This document shows positions 52,804-61,428 of a stretch of 64,000 nt of DNA, piece after piece. This DNA comes from Cryobacterium fucosi (GTDB taxonomy: Bacteria; Actinomycetota; Actinomycetes; Actinomycetales; Microbacteriaceae), in assembly GCF_004403515.1 (NCBI RefSeq), contig NZ_SOHH01000075.1, positions 1 through 64,000 of the forward strand, given 5' to 3'. The number at the start of each line of letters is the position of its first letter. Positions within the stretch are counted from its first letter, which is position 1. The position numbers and the translations under genes were made by a program. The notes below the pieces were generated by a model that saw only the letters and a list, made by a program, of their open reading frames with translations, ran no database searches and had not been told where the DNA came from.

Positions 52804-53682
52804 CTACTGTTCGCTCTGGAACGCACCGAGCTCGGCGGAGAGCTCCCGTGCGATTCGGGCCGTCAGCGCGCCGACCTCCTCGAGGTGCGCTCCCAGGCGG
52901 GGTTTTGGGGCCGACACGTTGATCGCCGCCACGATGTTCTGACGAAAATCGAGGACCGGTGCCGAGACACCCACCACTCCCTTCTCGAATTCCTCGTTCA
53001 CCGTGGCATAGCCGTGCGCGCGGATCCGGAGCATCTCCGTCCGGAACCCGGCGAAATCCGTGATCCGCGGCCGGCCCTGGCGCGGCGGAAGCGACTCCAG
53101 CCCCCCTGCCGGGTTGGCGACTGTCGCGAACGGGCGGAGCACCGCGGTGTCGTGTCCATGAACGTCGTACCACCGGCGCAGGTCCTCGTCGGCCCAATCG
53201 CTGACCAGGACCCGGCCCGATGAGGTCTGCCACGCCGCGGTACTGACGCCCTCCCAGCCGACCCCCCGGAACGCGTATTCGCTCATCTGACTCGAGAGCG
53301 TCAGCACGTTGCCGCCGCGCAGCACGCACAGGTTCGCCGTCTCCCGGGTGGCGGTGACCACGCGCCGCAGGTAGGGCACGGATGCCCGCACCAGTTGGGC
53401 CTCCAAGGTGCGCGCGGCGAGCGCGTAGAGCTGGTAGCCCAGGCGGTAGTTCTGCGTCACCGGATCCCTGGCCACCAGGCCGACCTCGGCGAGCGTTGCC
53501 AGGGTGCGGGACACGATTCCCTTGTCCCTGTTCACCAGCTCGGCAACCCTCACCACCCCCAGCCCGCCGGACGATTCGGCCTCAGCGGACCCGAGGGCCT
53601 CCATCAACTCGAAATCACGCCGGAGTCCGGCCGAATTCCGGCGTGGCCCCGGGGCGACCGCGGGGCTGGTGTCCTCCATCAT
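52804..53682 (-). CDS. IclR-family transcriptional regulator
   Basis: A 292-residue regulator. N-terminal winged helix around GLGVVRVAELVNRDKGIVSRTLATLAEVGLVARD and a C-terminal GAF-like effector domain with NVLTLSSQMSEYAFRGVGWEGVSTAAWQTSSGRVL. Start ATG 53682 lies seven bases after TATAGT on the minus strand and lacks a Shine-Dalgarno; ATG 53679 is equally possible. Divergent from the quaternary-amine importer and the catabolic genes behind it, which it most likely controls. Effector unknown. Confidence 0.92.
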   Translation of the reverse strand: MMEDTSPAVAPGPRRNSAGLRRDFELMEALGSAEAESSGGLGVVRVAELVNRDKGIVSRTLATLAEVGLVARDPVTQNYRLGYQLYALAARTLEAQLVRASVPYLRRVVTATRETANLCVLRGGNVLTLSSQMSEYAFRGVGWEGVSTAAWQTSSGRVLVSDWADEDLRRWYDVHGHDTAVLRPFATVANPAGGLESLPPRQGRPRITDFAGFRTEMLRIRAHGYATVNEEFEKGVVGVSAPVLDFRQNIVAAINVSAPKPRLGAHLEEVGALTARIARELSAELGAFQSEQ

Positions 53683-53689
53683 GGATGCG

Positions 53690-53732
53690 ACTATAACCGT
53701 CAGTTGCCATATGCACAACGACAGTTGCGCAA
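53690..53732. promoter_or_regulatory. IclR promoter and candidate operators
   Basis: Minus-strand TATAGT (53695-53690) is the -10 candidate of the IclR gene. Beside it lie CAGTTGC at 53701 and 53722 as direct repeats, the dyad TTGCCATATGCACAA (53704-53718) and the palindrome TTGCGCAA (53725-53732). These AT-rich dyads are the likely IclR binding sites. Confidence 0.5.
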
Positions 53733-53828
53733 ATAAGAACCGTCTCGTAGCCTCGTTCTATTCGACGGTCGTTTCGGTTCCGAGCCGACCTCAACTCAAC
53801 TCAACGAAGAGTGAAGGAGGAAGCATCC

Positions 53829-54494
53829 GTGACGGAATTTGATTTCACCGGGCTGCTGACGTTCTGGGCGCGCCGCTGGGACGACATCCTCGGGCTGGTC
53901 GTCGAGCACGTCACCGTCGTTGCCGTCGCCCTCGTCATCGCCATGGCGATCGGCGTCGGCATCGGCATGCTGGTCTGGAACCGCCCCATCCCCCGCTCAG
54001 TCACGATCGCGGCCGCCGGCGTGGCGCTGACCGTTCCGTCCCTCGCGCTGCTGGCCATCCTGATCCCGCCCTTCGGCCTGGGCTGGACCCCCACGGTGAT
54101 CGCCCTGGTCGTCTACTCTCTGCTCCCGATCGTGCGCAACACCGTCGTCGGACTGCGGGAAGTTCCGCCCGCCATCATGGAGTCCGCCAAGGGGATGGGG
54201 ATGAGCCCGGTCAAGGTGCTCTTCAGCATTCAGCTCCCGATGGCCTGGCCGGTGATTCTCACCGGGGTGCGCGTCGCTGCCCAACTCACCGTCGGAATCG
54301 CGGCAATCGCCGCGTACGTCGCCGGCCCGGGCCTGGGGGCTTTCATCTTCAAGGGATTGTCGTCACTCGGCTCCAAGAACGCCCTCAACTTCGCCCTCAC
54401 CGGCACCCTGGGCGTCGTCATCCTCGCGCTCCTGATCGACGCGATCTTCGTCGCAATCACCCGTTCCACAACCTCAAGGGGACTCCGTGCCTAA
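53829..54494 (+). CDS. Quaternary-amine ABC transporter permease 1 (OpuCB-like)
   Basis: A 221-residue permease with about five helices and the EAA-like loop REVPPAIMESAKGMGMSPVKVLFSIQLPMAWPVILTGVR. Family members import glycine betaine, choline or carnitine. GTG 53829 has AAGGAGG eight bases upstream. First gene of the island; its end overlaps the ATPase gene by eight bases. Confidence 0.92.
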   Translation: MTEFDFTGLLTFWARRWDDILGLVVEHVTVVAVALVIAMAIGVGIGMLVWNRPIPRSVTIAAAGVALTVPSLALLAILIPPFGLGWTPTVIALVVYSLLPIVRNTVVGLREVPPAIMESAKGMGMSPVKVLFSIQLPMAWPVILTGVRVAAQLTVGIAAIAAYVAGPGLGAFIFKGLSSLGSKNALNFALTGTLGVVILALLIDAIFVAITRSTTSRGLRA

Positions 54495-55548
54495 GCCAGC
54501 AGACACCGCCATCATGCAGATCGCCCGCAACACCAGCGGCGCACGCATCGTGCTCGACGGCGTCACCAAGACCTACCACAACCAGCCGATCGCTGCGGTG
54601 GAGAACTTCTCGATGACCGTGGAGCCGGGCGAACTGATCATGTTCGTCGGTCCCAGCGGCTGCGGTAAGACCACAACCATGAAGATGATCAACCGCATCA
54701 TCGAACCGACCAGCGGCTCCATCTCCATTGACGGGCGGGACGTGCTCTCGCTCGACCCGAACGAACTCCGCCGCCACATCGGGTACGTGATCCAGCAGAT
54801 CGGGTTGTTCCCCCACATGACGATCGCCGAAAACGTCGCCGTCGTGCCCAGGCTGCTTGGCTGGAGCAAGGCGAAGACCACCGAACGCGTCGAGGAACTG
54901 CTCGCCACGGTGGAGCTCGAGCCATCCGAATTCGCTGGCCGTTACCCCAAACAACTGTCCGGTGGCCAGCAGCAGCGGGTCGGGGTGGCCCGCGCCCTCG
55001 CTGCGGACCCGCCTGTGATGCTCATGGACGAGCCGTTCGGCGCGACGGACCCGATCACCAGGGAGAAGCTCCAGGCCGAATTCCTGCGGCTTCAGGAATC
55101 GCTGGGTAAGACCATCATCTTCGTCACCCACGACTTCGACGAGGCCGTGCGCCTGGGCGATCGCATCGCCGTGCTGAGCAACCGAAGCCAAATCGAACAG
55201 TTCGACACCCCCGCGAACATCCTGACCAGCCCCGCAAACGACTACGTCGCCTCCTTCATCGGGCATGGTGCCGCGATCAAGCGCCTCGTCCTCATCCCCG
55301 TCACAGAGGCGAAACTCGGTCCGGTCGGCCAGTCAGCCGGCGGGCCGATCACGGTCAGCGTGGACGACTCCCTGCGCGACGCGCTGGACTCGCTCGTGCT
55401 CACCGGGCTCCCGGCCCTGACCGTTGTCGACCGGTCTGAGAGGCCGGTCGGATCGATCAGCGTCGACCGCATCTCGGCGGTGCTCGGAGCCGAGGTTCCG
55501 ATCGCCCCCGTGGCGCGGCGGAGCGCCGGCACCGGCCAGGGGGCATGA
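54487..55548 (+). CDS. Quaternary-amine ABC transporter ATPase (OpuCA-like)
   Basis: A 353-residue ATPase energising the importer. Walker A GPSGCGKTT, signature LSGGQQQRVGVARALA, Walker B PVMLMDEPFGATDP and H-loop VTHDFDEA. The C-terminal about 70 residues (VDDSLRDALDSLVLTGLPAL) look like one CBS module, which in OpuA-type systems senses ionic strength, so osmotic gating is possible. GTG start. Overlaps both permease genes. Confidence 0.93.
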   Translation: MPKPADTAIMQIARNTSGARIVLDGVTKTYHNQPIAAVENFSMTVEPGELIMFVGPSGCGKTTTMKMINRIIEPTSGSISIDGRDVLSLDPNELRRHIGYVIQQIGLFPHMTIAENVAVVPRLLGWSKAKTTERVEELLATVELEPSEFAGRYPKQLSGGQQQRVGVARALAADPPVMLMDEPFGATDPITREKLQAEFLRLQESLGKTIIFVTHDFDEAVRLGDRIAVLSNRSQIEQFDTPANILTSPANDYVASFIGHGAAIKRLVLIPVTEAKLGPVGQSAGGPITVSVDDSLRDALDSLVLTGLPALTVVDRSERPVGSISVDRISAVLGAEVPIAPVARRSAGTGQGA

Positions 55549-56333
55549 CCATGACCCTCGATGCCACCCGCCAGATGCTGGCGATCCGGCAGCCGCCCAG
55601 TCCTCGCCACGCATTCTTCACGAGAACCCGGTTCGTGACCCCGCTCGTGGTTGTCCTCGTGCTCGGTCTGACCCTCCTGTGGCTCTCAAGCCTGAACCTG
55701 GACTCGATTGAACAACGCACCCTCAACCTGGACTACATCGTCGCACGGACTCGCGAGCACCTCGGCCTGACCGTGGTTGCCTCGGCGCTCGTCGCCGTGC
55801 TCGCGATTCCCACCGGCGTCGCCTTGAGCCGCACGAAATCCCGCGTCGTGCGGGCAATCGTCCTCGGTCTCGCCAACATCGGTCAGGCCACTCCCGCCGT
55901 CGGCGTCATCATCCTGCTGGCGATCGTGTGGAAGACCGGCTACACCACCGCCCTCGTCGCGCTCGTCGTCTATTCCTTTCTCCCGGTGCTGCGCAACACC
56001 CTCGTCGGACTGCAGCAGATCGACGAGAGCGTGCGCGAGTCCGCGAAGGGCATGGGGATGACCCGCAATCAGGTGCTGCTGAGGATCGAGCTGCCGCTCG
56101 CGGTCCCGGTGATTCTCGCCGGCCTCCGCACGTCCCTCGTCTTCGCCGTGGGCGTCGCCACCATCGCGACCTTCATCAACGCCGGCGGTCTCGGCGACAT
56201 GATCGTCAACGGCCTGAAGCTGCAGCGCTACCCGGTGCTGATCACCGGCGCGGTGCTCGTCGCCTCCATCGCCCTGCTGATCGACTGGATAGCAGGCATT
56301 GCCGAAGACCTGCTTCGCCCACGCGGCATCTAG
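55545..56333 (+). CDS. Quaternary-amine ABC transporter permease 2 (OpuCD-like)
   Basis: A 262-residue permease; an N-terminal helix (about 32-52) precedes a five-helix core with QQIDESVRESAKGMGMTRNQVLLRIELPLAVPVILAGLR. ATGA overlap with the ATPase gene. Together with permease 1 it forms the membrane channel. Confidence 0.92.
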   Translation: MTMTLDATRQMLAIRQPPSPRHAFFTRTRFVTPLVVVLVLGLTLLWLSSLNLDSIEQRTLNLDYIVARTREHLGLTVVASALVAVLAIPTGVALSRTKSRVVRAIVLGLANIGQATPAVGVIILLAIVWKTGYTTALVALVVYSFLPVLRNTLVGLQQIDESVRESAKGMGMTRNQVLLRIELPLAVPVILAGLRTSLVFAVGVATIATFINAGGLGDMIVNGLKLQRYPVLITGAVLVASIALLIDWIAGIAEDLLRPRGI

Positions 56334-56402
56334 CCCTCCCCAGCCGCACCTCCTCCACCTCCACTCACTACACCCACAGCGCACCACCCAAAAGGAGTAA
56401 TC

Positions 56403-57347
56403 ATGAATAAACGGACCACCCTCTCGCTGCTGGCCATCGCGGCCCTCGGCACGTTGGCGCTCAGCGCCTGCTCTGGCGCGGCATCCTCCGGCGGATCCGC
56501 CGCCGGGAAGGGCGACGAGGTCGCCGGCCTCACGGGCACCATCGGGGCCAAGGACTTCTCTGAGCAGTTCATCCTCGCCTACCTCACCAGCGAACTGCTC
56601 AACGCCCACGGCGCGAAGACCGAGGCCAACACGAAGGTCGTCGGATCCGCAAACGTTCGAGCGGCACTCGAGAGCGACGACTTCATGGGCTACTGGGAGT
56701 ACACCGGCACGTCCTGGATCACCTACAACAAGAACACCGCGCCCGTGCAGGGCGAGGAGGCCCAGTTCGAGGCCACCAAGGAAGCGGACGCGAAGAACGG
56801 GATCGCCTGGCTCGACCCGGCCCCGCTCAACAACACCTACGCCTTCGCCATCCGCTCCGACAAGGCCAAGGAGCTTGGGGTCACCTCGCTGAGCGACATC
56901 GCCGCGCTGCCGGCCAAGGAACAGACCTTCTGCATCGAGAGCGAATTCTCGACCCGCGATGACGGCTGGCCCGGGCTCAAGAAGGCCTACGGCATCGACG
57001 CGCCGGACTCCAACGTCGCGCTGCTCGACACCGGCGTCATCTACACGGCCACCCAGAAGGGCGACGACTGCAACTTCGGCGAGGTATTCCAGACCGACGG
57101 TCGCATCAAGGCGCTCGACTTGACCGTGATGAAGGACGACGAGGCATTCTTCCCCGTCTACCAGGGCGCATTCACGCTCAAGCAGACCACCCTCGACAAA
57201 TACCCGGGAATCGCCGACGTGATGGCGCTGCTGTCGCCGAAGCTCACCACCGAGGTCATGCAGGCCCTCAACGCGCAGGCGGATGTCGACGGAGACGACC
57301 CCGAGGACATCGCCCGCGACTGGCTGACCGAAGAGGGACTGATCTAG
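56403..57347 (+). CDS. Quaternary-amine substrate-binding lipoprotein (OpuCC-like)
   Basis: A 314-residue lipoprotein. Lipobox ALSAC with Cys23; mature domain of the OpuAC/OsmX type with IGAKDFSEQFILAYLTSELLNAHGAKTE and the aromatic-rich FMGYWEYTGTSWITY stretch, a candidate cation-pi cage for a trimethylammonium group. AAAAGGAG precedes the ATG. The Fae-like gene starts on the base after its stop codon, tying uptake to metabolism. Confidence 0.92.
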   Translation: MNKRTTLSLLAIAALGTLALSACSGAASSGGSAAGKGDEVAGLTGTIGAKDFSEQFILAYLTSELLNAHGAKTEANTKVVGSANVRAALESDDFMGYWEYTGTSWITYNKNTAPVQGEEAQFEATKEADAKNGIAWLDPAPLNNTYAFAIRSDKAKELGVTSLSDIAALPAKEQTFCIESEFSTRDDGWPGLKKAYGIDAPDSNVALLDTGVIYTATQKGDDCNFGEVFQTDGRIKALDLTVMKDDEAFFPVYQGAFTLKQTTLDKYPGIADVMALLSPKLTTEVMQALNAQADVDGDDPEDIARDWLTEEGLI

Positions 57348-57857
57348 GTGCCGCAGGCCCTTCAAATCGGCGAGAGCTTTGTTGGCGACGGCGTCAACGC
57401 CGCCCACGTCAACACTGTCTTCGGACATCGCGAAGGGCCGGCGGGGGTGGCCTGGGCTTCGGCCCTGGCCACCCCGAGCCAGGGGCACGTTCCCTTCGTG
57501 ACCGTGCTCCGACCATCGCTTCCGGTCAAGCCGCTCACCCTGTTCGTCACCAAGGCGGCGCCCACCGGCGACGCCCACGGACTCCTCATCTGGGGTCCCG
57601 CCCAGGCCGGCATCGCCGCCGGAGTGGCCGAAGCTCTGGCCGACGGGGTCATCTCCCGGGAGGAAGCCGACTCCCACGTCATCATCGCGGCGGTCTGGGT
57701 CAACCCCGGTGCCGACGACGCCGAAACGGTCTACGCGAACAACCGGCTGTCGGTGCGCACTGCCCTGGAGAACGGCGCCCGCAGCCTCCCCGACACCGAC
57801 GAGGTCATCGCGGCCCGCTCCACCCCGACCAATCCGTTCTTCACCCCGCAGACCTAG
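57348..57857 (+). CDS. fae: Formaldehyde-activating enzyme (Fae) homologue
   Basis: A 169-residue protein with the length and conserved frame of Fae, which in methylotrophs condenses formaldehyde with tetrahydromethanopterin. It opens QIGESFVGDGVNAAHVNTVFG (catalytic-type His20), followed by WGPAQAGIAAGVAEALADGVI and SVRTALENG near the end. Tetrahydromethanopterin is not expected in this lineage, so the real carrier or aldehyde may differ. GTG start directly after the transporter stop, GAGGG upstream. Position before an enolase-superfamily enzyme suggests an aldehyde released during breakdown of the imported compound. Confidence 0.85.
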   Translation: MPQALQIGESFVGDGVNAAHVNTVFGHREGPAGVAWASALATPSQGHVPFVTVLRPSLPVKPLTLFVTKAAPTGDAHGLLIWGPAQAGIAAGVAEALADGVISREEADSHVIIAAVWVNPGADDAETVYANNRLSVRTALENGARSLPDTDEVIAARSTPTNPFFTPQT

Positions 57858-57882
57858 TGCCTGCAGAACCAGGAAGCCCCAC

Positions 57883-58986
57883 ATGTTGATCACGGCCATC
57901 CGCCTGACCCGGCTGAGCCTCCCCCTCGACCCCCCGTTCCACGCGGCGTGGGACCCGAACCCACGGACGTCCTTCCCGGCGACCCTCGTCGAGGTGGAAA
58001 CGGACAGCGGCCTGGTCGGGGTCGGTTCGGGCGACACCATGGACGGGTTCGAAGCCTACGAAGACCTCTTCCTCGGAACGGACCCGCTCCAGATCCTCAA
58101 CCAGGTTCGGCGGATCGAGACGATCAATTTCCACGGCGGCCGCTACTGGCCCCTCGAGGCCGCGCTGTGGGACATCGTGGGCCAGATTGCCGGCCTTCCG
58201 GTCAGCGTGCTCTTCGGCGGGGCCAGGGACCGGCTGCGGGCCTACGCCTCCTGCGGCGAGCTGAAGGCACCGGCGGCCCGGGCGGAGTCGGCCCTGGCCG
58301 CCCGCGAACGCGGCTTTCGCGCCATGAAGATCCGCATCTCCCGCACCGGCATCGCCGAGGGAATCGCCGCGGTTCGCGCCACCCGCGACGCCGTCGGCGA
58401 CGATTTCGACATCATGGTCGACCTCAATCAGATGTGGCGGATGAGCGGTGACATCGAGGCAGCGCTCCCTCTGGCCCAGGTACGGCGTGTCGCGGCCGAG
58501 CTGAATGATCTCGGCGTTCTTTGGCTCGAGGAACCGCTGCCGCAGGCAGACATCGTCGGTGCCCGTCGCGTGCGCGCAGAGACGGGAATCCAGGTCGCCG
58601 GCGGGGAGATGGTTCGCACCATGACCGAGCTGGCCGCCCTGATCGAGGCGGACGCCTACGACATCTACCAGCCGGACGTCGTGCTCGCCGTGGGCATGTA
58701 CCGGGCGAGGCAGGTCGCCGAGTCGGCCAACCTCCGCCACCGCCTCTTCACGCCCCACACCTGGAGCAACGGACTCGGCCTTCTCGCCAACCTGCACGTC
58801 GCAGCCGGCGTCGACGCCGGCCCGTACCTCGAGTTCCCCTACGATCCTCCGGGCTGGACCCCCGAGCGACGGGACTTCTTCATGGAACCGCTCGACATCG
58901 ACTCACACGGCAACCTGCTGGTGCCGGCCACCCCGGGGCTCGGCGCCCGGATCGACTGGGATGCCGTCAGGAGGTACACCGTATGA
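57883..58986 (+). CDS. Enolase-superfamily (mandelate racemase/MLE-like) enzyme
   Basis: A 367-residue TIM-barrel enzyme with a capping domain. Base motif KxR in AMKIRIS (about 148), metal ligands Asp in MVDLNQMW, Glu in WLEEPLPQ and Glu in VAGGEMV, and a catalytic His candidate in RLFTPHTWSNGLGLLANLH. These enzymes abstract a proton next to a carboxylate: racemisation, epimerisation or dehydration. Substrate not readable; the transporter suggests an N-methylated acid, comparable to the betaine epimerases of this superfamily. AGGAAG before ATG 57883; ATGA overlap with the next gene. Confidence 0.85.
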   Translation: MLITAIRLTRLSLPLDPPFHAAWDPNPRTSFPATLVEVETDSGLVGVGSGDTMDGFEAYEDLFLGTDPLQILNQVRRIETINFHGGRYWPLEAALWDIVGQIAGLPVSVLFGGARDRLRAYASCGELKAPAARAESALAARERGFRAMKIRISRTGIAEGIAAVRATRDAVGDDFDIMVDLNQMWRMSGDIEAALPLAQVRRVAAELNDLGVLWLEEPLPQADIVGARRVRAETGIQVAGGEMVRTMTELAALIEADAYDIYQPDVVLAVGMYRARQVAESANLRHRLFTPHTWSNGLGLLANLHVAAGVDAGPYLEFPYDPPGWTPERRDFFMEPLDIDSHGNLLVPATPGLGARIDWDAVRRYTV

Positions 58987-60488
58987 CCGACTGGATCGCC
59001 CGCGCGAACGCACTCACCCCTGAGACACGGTTGTTCATCGACGGAGAGTTCCGCCCAGCGCTCGACGGAGCCACGTTCGACACCATCGCACCTCGCCACG
59101 GCCGGTTCATCGCCGCGGTCAGCGCCGCCGGCGAGGCGGATGTCGACGCCGCGGTGCGGGCCGCCGCACGCGCGTTCGAATCCGGCGTCTGGTCCCGGGC
59201 CGACCGCCGGCAGCGCCAGCGGGTGCTCCTGCGACTCAGCGACCTCATGCTCGAAAACCTCGACGAGCTGGCCCTGCTCGAGTCGATCGACTCCGGCCAC
59301 CCGATCGGCGATGCCCGAGGAGTGGACGTCCCCAACGCGGCGCGCACCGTGCGCTGGTATGCGGAAGCCATCGACAAGGTCTACGACGAAGTCGCCCCGA
59401 CTCCGCGCAACGCACTGGCACTGGTGACGCGGGAGGCGCTCGGCGTCATCGGTGCCGTCGTTCCCTGGAACTACCCGCTGATCATCACCGCATGGAAGAT
59501 CGCGCCGGCTCTCGCGGCCGGGAACTCGGTCGTCCTGAAACCTGCCGAACTCACCAGCCTGTCCGCGCTCAAGCTCGCCGAGCTCGCCGCCGAGGCCGGG
59601 CTTCCGGCCGGGGTCCTGAGTGTCGTGCCCGGGTTCGGCCCGGTGGCCGGGCAGGCGCTCGGGCGGCATCCGCTGGTCGATAAGATCACCTTCACCGGTT
59701 CACCTGCCGTCGGCCGGGGATTCCTCAGCTACGCCGGGGAATCGAACGGCAAACAAGTTGCCCTCGAACTCGGCGGGAAGTCCCCGCAGGTCGTGCTCGC
59801 AGACGTGGATGACATCGCCGCGTGCGCGTCCTCCGTCGCCTGGGGCATCTTCTACAACTCGGGGCAGACCTGCCACGGCGGCAGCCGGCTGATCGTCGAC
59901 GAGCGCGTGCACGACGAGCTCGTCGCGGAGGTCATCAAGGTCGGCCGGGAGCTCGTGCTCGGCGACCCGCTCAACGAATCCACGCAGATCGGCGCGATCG
60001 CCAGCGCACGGCAGCTCGAACGAGTACTGGCCTATACGGACATCGCCGAGTCGGAGGGCGCGATCGTCTACGGTGGCCGACGGGTGCGACCGGAGGGCCT
60101 GGATGAGGGCTACTACGTCGAACCCACGGTGTTCACCGGGGTCGACAACGCCGGACGGATCGGCCAGGAGGAGATCTTCGGCCCCGCCCTGGCGGTAACG
60201 ACCGTGCGGGGCGCCGCGGAGGCCGTGCGCGTGGCGAACCAGAGCGAATACGGACTCGCCGCGAGTGTCTGGACCTCGAACATCACCACCGCCCACACCG
60301 TGGCCCGGGAGCTCAACGCGGGCACCGTCTGGGTCAACACCTTCGACGTGGCCGATGTGATCACCCCGTTCGGCGGGTTCAAGAACTCGGGAAATGGCCG
60401 CGATCGCTCGCTGCACGCCTTCGATGCCTACACGGCACTGAAAACCACCTGGATCAACCTGGGCGACTCGCCCCTGAGCAACAACTGA
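58983..60488 (+). CDS. Aldehyde dehydrogenase (PuuC/betaine-aldehyde type)
   Basis: A 501-residue aldehyde dehydrogenase. VIGAVVPWNYPLIITAWKIAPALAAGNSVVLKPAE, FTGSPAVG, general base Glu in ALELGGKSP, catalytic Cys in FYNSGQTCHGGSRL. Resembles enzymes oxidising amino- or trimethylamino-aldehydes. ATG 58983 overlaps the enolase-family stop. It may oxidise an aldehyde formed after cleavage of the imported amine. Confidence 0.92.
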   Translation: MTDWIARANALTPETRLFIDGEFRPALDGATFDTIAPRHGRFIAAVSAAGEADVDAAVRAAARAFESGVWSRADRRQRQRVLLRLSDLMLENLDELALLESIDSGHPIGDARGVDVPNAARTVRWYAEAIDKVYDEVAPTPRNALALVTREALGVIGAVVPWNYPLIITAWKIAPALAAGNSVVLKPAELTSLSALKLAELAAEAGLPAGVLSVVPGFGPVAGQALGRHPLVDKITFTGSPAVGRGFLSYAGESNGKQVALELGGKSPQVVLADVDDIAACASSVAWGIFYNSGQTCHGGSRLIVDERVHDELVAEVIKVGRELVLGDPLNESTQIGAIASARQLERVLAYTDIAESEGAIVYGGRRVRPEGLDEGYYVEPTVFTGVDNAGRIGQEEIFGPALAVTTVRGAAEAVRVANQSEYGLAASVWTSNITTAHTVARELNAGTVWVNTFDVADVITPFGGFKNSGNGRDRSLHAFDAYTALKTTWINLGDSPLSNN

Positions 60489-60501
60489 GAAAGCGAAACC
60501 A

Positions 60502-61428
60502 ATGACCTCTGCATCGCCGACCCGCGTCGGTTTCATCGGCCTGGGCAACATGGGCTCCGGAATGACCCGCAACCTCCAGCGCGCGGGATTCGAACTCGTC
60601 GTCAACGACATCCGCCGGGAATCGGCCGCCGAGCTCATCGCCGGCGGCGCGGTCTGGGCGAACACTCCGGCCGAAGCCGCGGCGCAGAGCGACGTGGTCA
60701 TCACCATGTTGCCCACACCGCGCCACGTCGACACCGTCGTGAACTCACCGACCGGGATCCTGGCCGGCATCCCCGACGGCGGCACCTGGGTCGATATGTC
60801 GACCTCCGTGCCGGAGGTGGCCCAGCGCGTGCGCGCCGAGCAGTCCACGCGTGGTCTGCACATCCTGGACGCCCCGGTGAGCGGGATGGCCGTCGGGGCC
60901 GCCAACGGGATGCTGCAGATCTTCATCGGCGGGGAGACGGACGACGTCGAACGGCTGCGGCCGGTGTTCGAGGCGATGGGGGACCCGGAGCGCATCCTGC
61001 ACGTGGGCGCCGCCGGGTCGGGCTACGCGGTCAAGCTCATGATCAATCAGCTGTGGTTCTCCCACCTGGTCGCGACCGCCGAGGTGCTCAGCATCGGCGT
61101 CAAGGCGGGAGTGGATCTCGACGTGTTGCGCAGGTCCTTGATCGCGAGCCCCGCCAACAGCAACTTCGTGCAGCACGATGTGCTGTCCGTCCTCGAAAAC
61201 GGCGACTACGACGAGGGCTTCGCGATCGCCCTGGCCTGCAAGGATCTCGGCCTCTCGATCGACCTGGCCCGTTCGGTCGGAGTGCCCGCCGAGCTCAGTG
61301 GTCTGGTCGAGCAGATCTACCGCCGCGCCCGCGCCCAATACGGTGACCGCGCAGGAGAGATGACGCCCATGAAGCTTTACGAGGACCTGATCGGCGTCGA
61401 ACTCCGTCTCGAAACGGTCACGGCATGA
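60502..61428 (+). CDS. 3-Hydroxyisobutyrate dehydrogenase-like beta-hydroxyacid dehydrogenase
   Basis: A 308-residue NAD(P) oxidoreductase. GFIGLGNMGSGMTRNL is the Rossmann motif (residues 9-24), DAPVSGMAVGAANG the substrate loop, and the catalytic Lys lies in GSGYAVKLMINQ. The family includes tartronate-semialdehyde, glyoxylate/succinic-semialdehyde reductases and 3-hydroxyisobutyrate dehydrogenase. Thirteen bases after the aldehyde dehydrogenase; ATGA overlap with the alcohol dehydrogenase gene that follows. Confidence 0.9.
   Translation: MTSASPTRVGFIGLGNMGSGMTRNLQRAGFELVVNDIRRESAAELIAGGAVWANTPAEAAAQSDVVITMLPTPRHVDTVVNSPTGILAGIPDGGTWVDMSTSVPEVAQRVRAEQSTRGLHILDAPVSGMAVGAANGMLQIFIGGETDDVERLRPVFEAMGDPERILHVGAAGSGYAVKLMINQLWFSHLVATAEVLSIGVKAGVDLDVLRRSLIASPANSNFVQHDVLSVLENGDYDEGFAIALACKDLGLSIDLARSVGVPAELSGLVEQIYRRARAQYGDRAGEMTPMKLYEDLIGVELRLETVTA

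Noticed and set aside
55686-58040. Long minus-strand frame of 784 codons over the transporter and Fae genes
   Set aside because: It is a shadow: the plus-strand genes have ribosome sites, overlaps and conserved motifs, while the frame has none.
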